Shown: positions 15,502 to 21,455 of the stretch, in pieces
Position numbering within the stretch: the first letter of the stretch is position 1
Layout: each line of letters starts with the position of its first letter
Assembly: GCA_903887465.1 (NCBI GenBank)
Contig: CAISPW010000082.1
Coordinates: 1 to 40,238, forward strand
Reading direction: 5' to 3'
Length of the DNA: 40,238 nt
Source of the DNA: an uncultured Oscillochloris sp.
GTDB lineage: Bacteria; Chloroflexota; Chloroflexia; Chloroflexales; Chloroflexaceae
Position numbers and translations under genes: made by a program
The notes under the pieces: generated by a model
The model's database searches: none
What the model was told of the DNA's origin: nothing
The model's input: the letters and a program-made list of their open reading frames with translations, nothing else

Positions 15502-16788
15502 ATGAGCGACACCGGCGGGGCACGGCAGGTCTGGATCTACATCGGCGAGGGCGACAGCAACAACGGGCAATCGGTGGCGCAGCAGATCCTCTACGCGCTG
15601 CGCGAGGCGGGCTGCCCCGGCGCGACGGTGCTGCGCGGCGTGGGTGGCTACGGCGTCCACAATGTCCTGCACAGCGACTTGGCAATCGAGATCGCCAGCC
15701 ATCTGCCGCTGGTGATCACCTTCATCGACCGAGCCGACCGGGTGACCCGGATACTCCCCACCCTGCGCGAGTTGGTGCGCGAGGGGGTAATCGCCGTCTC
15801 CCCGGTGGAGGTGGTGCTGTCTAGCCACCGCGTAGGCGGGCCGTTCCCGCGCCACCTGATGGTGTCCGATGTGATGAGCCGTAACGTCGCCAGCGTGCGC
15901 CCTGAGGTGCCGCTTGGCCAGATCGTGACCCTGCTGATCGACCGGGGGCTGCGCGCGCTGCCGGTGGTGGATGCGAGCAGGCGAGTGATCGGGATCATCA
16001 CCGACGGCGATATGTTGAGCCGGGGGACGACGGATCTGGCGGTGCGGCTCCAGCGCAGCATGCCGATCAGCGCGCGCGCCGCCCAGATTGACGGCCTCGC
16101 GAGGCATCCTCAGCGCGCCGCCGACCTGATGACCCCTAACCCAGAGACGTTGCCTGACACCCTGCCCTTGGCGCGGGCGGCGGCGGTGATGGCCGCCCAT
16201 AACCGTAAGCGCATGCCGGTGGTGGATATCGACGGCGTTCTGGTGGGCATGGTGAGCCGCTACGACCTGCTGACGACGGTGGCGGAGGGCATGCGCCAGC
16301 GCCCGGACGAGCCGCTCGATCTACCGGCAGGCGCACCGGCCACGGTGGGGGAGATGATGTTGGCCGACCCGCCGGCGGTGTCTGCCGCTGCGCCGATCTC
16401 TGAGGCGATTGAGGCGCTGCTCGATAGCCCGCTGCGCCGGGCGGTGGTGGTGGATGCGGATCGCACCGTGGTGGGAATTATCACCGACGGGGATGTGCTG
16501 CGCCGGTCGGCGCGACGCCTACCGGGCGGCGCGCTCAGCCGACTGGCGGCGTGGCTGAGTGGCGGCGAGCGACCGTCTGAGCTTCAGGTTGAGGGACGCG
16601 GGCGCAGCGCGGCAGATGCGATGACCGGCCCGGTGATCACCGTGCGCGTCGATGCACCAGTGTCCGAGGCCATCCGCCTGATGATGGCGCATAAAATAAA
16701 AGCCCTGCCGGTGGTTGATGGCGACGGGCATCTGGTGGGTATTGTGGGCCGGGCCGGGGTACTCGCGGCACTAGGCGAGCATACGTAG
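15502..16788 (+). CDS. DUF190 domain plus four CBS domains
   Basis: A 428-residue fusion protein. Residues about 1-104 form a DUF190 domain, a PII-like fold (IYIGEGDSNNGQSVAQQILYA near the start, and PLVITFIDRADRV). Four CBS repeats follow at about 118-180, 203-264, 281-337 and 366-426, each with the strand pattern LPVVD...RVIGIITDGDML. CBS pairs bind adenine nucleotides such as AMP, ATP or c-di-AMP, and PII-like domains also bind nucleotides, so this looks like a cytosolic energy or nucleotide sensor. Its target is unknown: it is alone, with no transporter or channel next to it. GAGGAG precedes the ATG at 15502. Confidence 0.87.
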   Translation: MSDTGGARQVWIYIGEGDSNNGQSVAQQILYALREAGCPGATVLRGVGGYGVHNVLHSDLAIEIASHLPLVITFIDRADRVTRILPTLRELVREGVIAVSPVEVVLSSHRVGGPFPRHLMVSDVMSRNVASVRPEVPLGQIVTLLIDRGLRALPVVDASRRVIGIITDGDMLSRGTTDLAVRLQRSMPISARAAQIDGLARHPQRAADLMTPNPETLPDTLPLARAAAVMAAHNRKRMPVVDIDGVLVGMVSRYDLLTTVAEGMRQRPDEPLDLPAGAPATVGEMMLADPPAVSAAAPISEAIEALLDSPLRRAVVVDADRTVVGIITDGDVLRRSARRLPGGALSRLAAWLSGGERPSELQVEGRGRSAADAMTGPVITVRVDAPVSEAIRLMMAHKIKALPVVDGDGHLVGIVGRAGVLAALGEHT

Positions 16789-16805
16789 AGGAAAGCCAGA
16801 ACGAT

Positions 16806-16932
16806 CTAGGCAACGTTCAAAACGAGTGCCTTCAGCGCGGAGATCGTCAACAAGGTCTCCTCGCTCAACTCGGCCGCCGTGTCCACCAGCAATACGTCGA
16901 GTCCCAAGTCGCGGGACAGGGCCGCGAGACCT
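16806..16932 (-). pseudogene. C-terminal remnant of a ParA/MinD-like ATPase
   Basis: The minus strand encodes about 41 residues ending at TAG (16806-16808). They read GLAALSRDLGLDVLLVDTAA followed by ELSEETLLTISALKALVLNVA. The LDVLLVDTAAELSEETL part is the Walker-B-like segment of MinD/ParA P-loop ATPases. A stop codon lies immediately before the Gly, and no Walker A region is found upstream, so this is a fragment. The surrounding 16933-17010 region holds no other gene. Confidence 0.5.
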
Positions 16933-17064
16933 TATACGCATCAAGCTAAGCACCATAGCTCCGGATTCATGAGCAACTGATTAGGCATTGATGGACAGGA
17001 CTCGGTTATCTGAATTATACTAGATTCAGGATGAGCGAGCGTCCACAGATGCAGTGAGGTTTGT

Positions 17065-17640
17065 ATGGTGCGACCGTTGATCCCAATCACGGGGAAGTTC
17101 GGGGCGGAGTTTGTGCGCCCGCGCGGGCCGGCGAATGTGCCGCAGGTTGGCGAGGTGGCACCGGACTTCGCGCTGCCCTATGCGCGTTTCTTCCGCGATG
17201 AGGTCGGGCAGGATCAGGTGGAGTATGGGCGCATCCTGCGCCTAGGCGAGCTACGCGGGCGACCGGTGGTGCTGAACCTGACGCGGATTGTAAGCGACCG
17301 ATTCTTCTGACCGCACTGCGCGCCGCACCTGGATGGTTTGCGGGAAGCCTATGGTGAGTTCGAGCGGCGAGGTGTCCACCTGATTGTGGTGAGCAGCACG
17401 GATCTTGAGATGACGAGCTATGTGGCTGAGGTACTCCGTGCGCCCTACCCGATTGTGAGCGATGCGAACTGGGAGGTCTTCTCCCGCTATGGGATGGGCT
17501 CGGGGCTTGGGGTGCCGCTGCCGGGCTGTTTTGTGATCGATGCGGAGGGGATCATCCGCTATGCGTGGGCCGCCCCGTTTTCGGTGGTGTTCACGCCGCC
17601 GCCGGCGGAGTTCTTGCTCAAGCAGATCGATGGTCTGTAG
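17065..17640 (+). CDS. Peroxiredoxin/AhpC-TSA-like protein, candidate selenoprotein (in-frame UGA)
   Basis: The frame from ATG 17065 to TAG 17638-17640 encodes 191 residues with one in-frame TGA (17308-17310, residue 82). Before it stand VGEVAPDFALPYARFF and VVLNLTRIVSDRFF; after it PHCAPHLDGL, LIVVSSTDLEMTSYV, RAPYPIVSDANWEVFSRYG and the late strand PLPGCFVIDAEGIIRYAW, all typical of the AhpC/TSA thioredoxin fold. The TGA sits where relatives carry the first Cys of C-x-x-C, giving U-P-H-C with Cys85. No other damage is present in the downstream 109 codons. A hairpin at 17323-17343 may be a SECIS element. GTGAGG precedes the ATG, and TATACT (17016-17021) is a possible -10. The alternative is a recent TGC/TGT-to-TGA nonsense mutation or a sequencing error. 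Confidence 0.7.
17323..17343 (+). promoter_or_regulatory. Candidate bacterial SECIS hairpin
   Basis: CCGCA pairs with TGCGG, and inside it CC pairs with GG, closing the loop TGGAT; two unpaired T residues lie on the 3' side. The apical loop begins 20 bases after the TGA and has G among its first two bases, within the range reported for bacterial SECIS elements. The stem is short and the region is GC-rich, so chance pairing is possible. Confidence 0.4.
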
Positions 17641-17673
17641 CTTGTCGATTGTGGGTTGCAGATTGGGCGCGCT

Positions 17674-17708
17674 ACGGCCCGCGATTCAATTGGTGAATCG
17701 CGGGCCGT
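17674..17708 (+). terminator. Terminator hairpin after the peroxiredoxin-like gene
   Basis: A perfect 15-bp stem (17674-17688 with 17694-17708) closes a five-base loop. It lies 34 bp past the TAG stop, which supports the transcript ending after the downstream half, not at the TGA. Confidence 0.65.
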
Positions 17709-17741
17709 GGTGCGCTCGTCGCATGAGACTAGGCGTTAGGC

Positions 17742-17855
17742 ATGGTTCAAACGCACGTGACCGTTCAGCGACGAGACGATGACGCGATGAGGCGATAGGA
17801 GCGCGTCATCGCATCCTCGCCGCATCGCAGGACGGTCAAGCTGGAATGGCCGATA
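17742..17855 (-). repeat. Family C hairpin element, copy 3
   Basis: Inverted relative to 3738-3850 and sharing GGTTCAAACGCACGTGACCG and AGGACGGTCAAG with it. The perfect stem of copy 2 is altered here, but a different stem forms (GATGACGCG with CGCGTCATC), so pairing is kept. It lies between the peroxiredoxin-like and MFS genes. Confidence 0.7.
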
Positions 17856-17883
17856 GGCCAGGATGTCAGTTGGTGAGCGACCT

Positions 17884-19068
17884 ATGACCACGCGGGTTTT
17901 TGACCGGCCCACGGACTTGAACGTAGCGCAGTTGCTGACCTTGCTCATGGGGCGGTTCGCGCTGAATACGGCCTTCCGGGTCGTCTACCCGCTGCTGCCG
18001 GTGCTGGCCATCGGGCTGGGGGTGAGCTTGGGGACGGCGAGCTTGTTGGTGACGGTGCAGGTGGCTGCGGCGCTGCTGAGTCCGCTGGGCGGCGCACTTT
18101 CAGACGCACGGGGCGAGCGGTTTAGCATGGTGGTGGGGCTGGCGGTATTCTGCGCGGGTGCGCTGATCTGCGCGCTGACGACGGGCTTCGGGCTGTTTCT
18201 GGTGGGCTACGGTATGATCGGGCTGGCTACGGCCTTGTATATGCCGGCGGCGCAGGCGTATGCGAGTACGCGCAGTGACTATGGCCAGCGCGGACGGGTG
18301 CTGGGTATCCTGGAGTTGAGTTGGGCACTGGCGGCCCTGGTGGGGGTGACGGGGCTGACCCAGCTGATCGCGCTGCGCGGCGGCTGGGCACCGGCCTTCT
18401 GGGGGCTGCTGGCGCTGGGGTTGGTGATGCTGGCCCTGACTCTGACGTTGCCGGATGCCGGGGGCGCGGCGCGGCGGCGACCGCAGGGCGCAGGGCGGCG
18501 CGGGGGCGCGCTGGGCCGGGGCGACATCCTCGGGGCGCTGGGGCTGGTTGGCTGCCAGATGCTGGCGGCCGAGCTGATCTTTGTGGTCTACGCGGGCTGG
18601 CTCCAGCGCGACTTCGGGGCGAGTACCGAGCAGGTGGGGCTGATCTTCGGGCTGCTGGGCTTTGTGGAACTGGGCGGGTCGGTGGGGGCCACCCTGCTCA
18701 CTGACCGGATCGGTAAGCGGCGAGCGGTGGTGCTGGGCTTCCTGGCGGTGGCCGCGCTCCAGACCATGCTGCCGCTGAGCGCGGGGATCTGGCCGCTGTT
18801 CCTGGCACTGTTCCTGCTGTTCGACTTGTGCTTTGAGTTTGCGATTGTCTCGACGTTCTCGTTGGTGAGCGGGCTGACCGAGGAGGGACGCGGCACGGTG
18901 CTGGCGCTGAGCGTGGCCGCCTCGGGGCTGGGGCGGGTGATTGGTTCGCTGGCCGGGCCACGGGTATTTGCGGCGGTGGGGTTCTGGGGAAACGGGCTGC
19001 TGGCCGGGGGCGCGGCCCTGGCGGGGGCGCTGCTATGCCTGTGGCTGGTGCGGGAGGGCCGGGCGTAG
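17884..19068 (+). CDS. Major facilitator superfamily transporter
   Basis: A 394-residue inner-membrane protein with about 12 hydrophobic helices in two halves. The loop between helices 2 and 3 reads GGALSDARGERF (near residues 71-82), a form of the MFS signature. A second, GATLLTDRIGKRR, lies in the corresponding place of the C-terminal half. A central Arg/Gly-rich loop (about 196-210) separates the halves. The substrate cannot be predicted; drug or sugar efflux relatives look similar. ATG at 17884 with GGTGAG upstream is preferred over ATG at 17863, which is too close to the repeat and lacks a spaced ribosome site. Confidence 0.88.
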   Translation: MTTRVFDRPTDLNVAQLLTLLMGRFALNTAFRVVYPLLPVLAIGLGVSLGTASLLVTVQVAAALLSPLGGALSDARGERFSMVVGLAVFCAGALICALTTGFGLFLVGYGMIGLATALYMPAAQAYASTRSDYGQRGRVLGILELSWALAALVGVTGLTQLIALRGGWAPAFWGLLALGLVMLALTLTLPDAGGAARRRPQGAGRRGGALGRGDILGALGLVGCQMLAAELIFVVYAGWLQRDFGASTEQVGLIFGLLGFVELGGSVGATLLTDRIGKRRAVVLGFLAVAALQTMLPLSAGIWPLFLALFLLFDLCFEFAIVSTFSLVSGLTEEGRGTVLALSVAASGLGRVIGSLAGPRVFAAVGFWGNGLLAGGAALAGALLCLWLVREGRA

Positions 19069-19078
19069 GACGGGGGCT

Positions 19079-19146
19079 GTAAGGCCGAAGCATTCGCCCC
19101 AGATTTTCACCGTCACTGGAGTTATCAGGAGTGAACGCTTCGGCCT
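19079..19146. repeat. Inverted repeat unit AGGCCGAAGC...GCTTCGGCCT
   Basis: AGGCCGAAGC near 19081 and its perfect complement GCTTCGGCCT near 19137 bracket about 46 bases. The same left end, AAGGCCGAAGCATTCG, recurs at the very end of the window (40214-40229). It lies between the convergent MFS and small unknown genes, where it may terminate both. It is probably a REP-like dispersed unit. Confidence 0.5.
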
Positions 19147-19155
19147 GGGTCATAA

Positions 19156-19443
19156 TCAGTAGTAGAAGTAGTCGGGGGGCAGGGGGTGGGCCCCGGCGAG
19201 GTTGACGCGGATGCGGTCGGAACTGCGCTCGACAGAGGCGATGCTGGCCTCGATGACAAGCTCACCGTCACGCCAGCGGACAATGTCGCCGGGGCGCAGG
19301 TCGTAGTGCGTGGGCCGGGCATAGGCTCCGACGCAGTCGATCTCGAAGCCGTCGCGGTCGATGAGGTCTACGGGAAGTTCGCTGTAGCGTCTGCCGTAAT
19401 CGCGCCGCTCGATGGTGATGGTGGTCAGGTTCTGCGGGATCAT
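19156..19443 (-). CDS. Small conserved-looking protein of unknown function
   Basis: A 95-residue acidic/basic protein with several short predicted strands, for example ELPVDLIDRDGFEIDCVGAYA and LRPGDIVRWRDGELVIEA, suggesting a small beta-barrel. The last residues are HPLPPDYFYY. I do not recognise the family. The start at 19443 is supported by the extended -10 TGCTATAAT ending seven bases upstream, implying a leaderless transcript; the much longer frame on this strand is antisense to glycerate kinase and is rejected. It diverges from the glycerate kinase gene. Confidence 0.6.
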   Translation of the reverse strand: MIPQNLTTITIERRDYGRRYSELPVDLIDRDGFEIDCVGAYARPTHYDLRPGDIVRWRDGELVIEASIASVERSSDRIRVNLAGAHPLPPDYFYY

Positions 19444-19450
19444 GGCGGGG

Positions 19451-19459
19451 ATTATAGCA
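19451..19459 (-). promoter_or_regulatory. Extended -10 promoter for a leaderless transcript
   Basis: TGCTATAAT on the minus strand, seven bases before the ATG at 19443. The spacing equals that at 14301-14309. Confidence 0.65.
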
Positions 19460-19494
19460 CGCCGCCCTGGGGCGACAATGCGAAGGGAGCGGTG

Positions 19495-20538
19495 ATGAGC
19501 GCCCAGCCCCGGCGGCTGCTGGCCGCATCCGATAAGTTCCGTGGCACCGCGAGCGCCGCTGAGGTCTGCGCGGCGGCGGCGGCGACGGCGCACCAATTCG
19601 GCATGGTGGCCAGTGTCCTGCCGTTGAGCGACGGCGGCGAGGGCTTCCTGGAAGCGCTGGGCGGCGCGGTGATGCACTCGTGGGTGACCGGGCCGCTGGG
19701 CGCGCCGGTGCGGGCCGAGTGGCGGCTGCGCGACGGGCCGCTGGCCCCGGTGGCGATCATTGAGATGGCGACCGCCGCCGGGCTGGCCCTGGCCGGCGGG
19801 GCGCTCGCCAACGACCCGCTGCGCGCGACGACGGCGGGTGTGGGCGAGTTGCTCGTGGCGGCCTGGCAGGCCGGCGCGCGCGATATTATCGTCGGCTGCG
19901 GGGGCTCGGCCACCACCGACGGCGGCGCGGGCGCACTGGAGGTGGTCAAATCGTGCGGCGGGTTGCCTGGTGCGCGGCTGCGCGCGGCCACCGATGTTCG
20001 CACGCGCTTTGTGGACGCTGCCGCGATCTTTGGGCCGCAGAAGGGTGCCGATGCTCAGACGGTGTTCACCCTGACCAACCGGCTGGAGCGGCTGGCCGAG
20101 GGTTACCTGCGCGAGTTCGGGGTCGATGTGCGCGGCGTCGCGGGGGGCGGCGCCGCAGGTGGGCTGGCCGGCGGACTCGTCGCCCTGGGTGCCAGCATCC
20201 ACCCCGGCTTTGACTTGGTCGCTGAGACGCTCGGGCTGGACGCGCACCTCGCCGCCGCCGATGTGGTGGTGACTGGCGAGGGCCGCCTGGACGCGACCTC
20301 CCTGGAGGGTAAGGTTGTCGGCGGGGTGCTGCGGCGGCTCACCCCCGGCACGCTGGCGCTCGTGCTGGTGGGTGACGCCGCAGAGGGGCTGGCCGCACGG
20401 GCCAGCGCGCTGTCGGCGGGGCATGTGCGTGTGGTGTCGCTGCTGGCTAGGTACGGGCGCGACGCCGCCTTTACGCGTACTCTGGAACTGATCAACGAGG
20501 TGGTGGCGGAGTTTATCGCTGAGACGCTGAGAGGCTGA
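19495..20538 (+). CDS. Glycerate kinase (GlxK/GarK type)
   Basis: A 347-residue enzyme phosphorylating glycerate with ATP, linking glyoxylate or glycerate metabolism to glycolysis. Family segments are in order: AASDKFRGTASAAEV (about 9-23), LPLSDGGEGFLEAL (42-55), IIVGCGGSATTDGGAGAL (about 130-147), IFGPQKGAD (about 179-187), GGAAGGLAGGLVALGA (about 217-232) and VVVTGEGRLDATSLEGKV (about 257-274). GGGAG precedes the ATG at 19495 with good spacing; a longer reading into the upstream gene is not needed. The product could be 2-phospho- or 3-phosphoglycerate; sequence alone does not settle it. Confidence 0.92.
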   Translation: MSAQPRRLLAASDKFRGTASAAEVCAAAAATAHQFGMVASVLPLSDGGEGFLEALGGAVMHSWVTGPLGAPVRAEWRLRDGPLAPVAIIEMATAAGLALAGGALANDPLRATTAGVGELLVAAWQAGARDIIVGCGGSATTDGGAGALEVVKSCGGLPGARLRAATDVRTRFVDAAAIFGPQKGADAQTVFTLTNRLERLAEGYLREFGVDVRGVAGGGAAGGLAGGLVALGASIHPGFDLVAETLGLDAHLAAADVVVTGEGRLDATSLEGKVVGGVLRRLTPGTLALVLVGDAAEGLAARASALSAGHVRVVSLLARYGRDAAFTRTLELINEVVAEFIAETLRG

Positions 20539-20552
20539 AGGGAGCGCCCGCA

Positions 20553-20618
20553 ATGGCGATTGTCCGTGCGCTGCGGTTCTTTATGCTGGCCGGGCTGTGT
20601 GAGATCGGCGGCGGTTGA
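20553..20618 (+). pseudogene. N-terminal fragment of a YnfA/UPF0060 membrane protein
   Basis: GGGAG and ATG at 20553 open a 21-residue frame with RALRFFMLAGLCEIGGG and then TGA. The segment matches the first helix of UPF0060/YnfA small membrane proteins (normally about 108 residues, continuing Y-L-V-W). Nothing recognisable follows in any frame, so the gene has lost its 3' part. It is 14 bp after glycerate kinase. Confidence 0.55.
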
Positions 20619-20660
20619 GCGTGAGTTCAAGAAGAATCCTAATAGTTCTGGGCGCTTGCG

Positions 20661-21257
20661 CTACCCCGCCCTGAGTTGCGCTTGCAACTGGTCGAGGTCA
20701 CGCCAAAGGTAGCGCAGCAGGGGCTGCGTGACGCCGCCGGGCATGGTTCTGGCGTGCGATTCGATCACCACGCCGCCGTAGCGATCATAGAAGCCGCACG
20801 TCGCCGCGTTGGCCGTGAACACCCACAGATGCAGCGGCCACCCCGGTTCCGTCAGCGTAACCCAACCCGCCGCCGCCGCGAAAAGCTGACGTCCAAGCCC
20901 CTGACCGCGCAGATCAGGCTGCACGTGAAGATTTTCGAGGCAGGCTCCCCAGGCCGGATCATCGTCCAGACGTACGCAGACGAAGCCACGCAGGGCAGAG
21001 TCATCCTCGGCGAGCAGGACGTGCTGGCGTCCATTGATGGGCGGCGCAAGCCGCTCATGCCAGAACTGGGCGCGCTCGGCGGCAATCGCCCTATCGAGGT
21101 AGGCATCGGGCAGTATGCCACGGTAGGTGCTGCGCCAACTTGCGGTGTGCAGCGCCGCGACGGCGGCGCTGTCGGCGGCAGTGGCCGCCCGCAACGAGCG
21201 TGTAGGTTGATCGAATGTCACTCTGTGCGCTTCCCCTGAATCTTCTCGGCACCCCAT
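20661..21257 (-). CDS. GNAT-family N-acetyltransferase
   Basis: A 198-residue acetyltransferase-like protein. The acetyl-CoA-binding motif A is VQPDLRGQGLGRQLF (about 112-126, R-x-x-G-x-G), preceded by strand ACLENLHV, and the C-terminal strand/helix NAATCGFYDRYGG (about 150-162) fits motif B. The acceptor (small molecule, peptide or ribosomal protein) is unknown. The N-terminal 12 residues may be extra: a GTG at 21221 (VTFDQPTRSLRAAT) would be a natural alternative start. It is convergent with glycerate kinase and the YnfA fragment. Confidence 0.85.
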   Translation of the reverse strand: MGCREDSGEAHRVTFDQPTRSLRAATAADSAAVAALHTASWRSTYRGILPDAYLDRAIAAERAQFWHERLAPPINGRQHVLLAEDDSALRGFVCVRLDDDPAWGACLENLHVQPDLRGQGLGRQLFAAAAGWVTLTEPGWPLHLWVFTANAATCGFYDRYGGVVIESHARTMPGGVTQPLLRYLWRDLDQLQAQLRAG

Positions 21258-21317
21258 ATGATTCTACGCGATACCGCAAACGTTACCCTGTCGCAACAAC
21301 GTTCGCCGGGGGCGAGG

Positions 21318-21415
21318 TCTACGACGACCACTGAAGCGGCCTGTCTGAGGCCGCTTCAGCGGCCGTCGTAGAACCTAGCCCGCCCGTTTACCGGCCGGGC
21401 GCTCAGCCTGACCGG
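21318..21415. repeat. Hairpin-rich repeat, copy 2 (partner at 1-66)
   Basis: From 21338 on it is nearly identical to 1-66, in direct orientation and about 21.3 kb away. The full unit forms a large stem: TCTACGACG...CACTGAAGCGGCC pairs with GGCCGCTTCAG...CGTCGTAGA. A second stem follows around CCCGCCCGtttaCCGGCCGGG. It lies between the GNAT gene and the methyltransferase gene. Confidence 0.7.
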
Positions 21416-21455
21416 GCGACGTTTGCGTTAAACCGGAATCCCCAAGGAATCTCAT

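Noticed and set aside
14347-16200. A 617-residue open frame on the minus strand
   Set aside because: Its first half is antisense to the DUF190/CBS gene and runs through a family A element; only the last part belongs to the broken transposase.
19156-20553. A 465-residue minus-strand frame covering glycerate kinase
   Set aside because: Most of it is antisense to a clear glycerate kinase; only the 95-residue end with its own leaderless promoter is kept.
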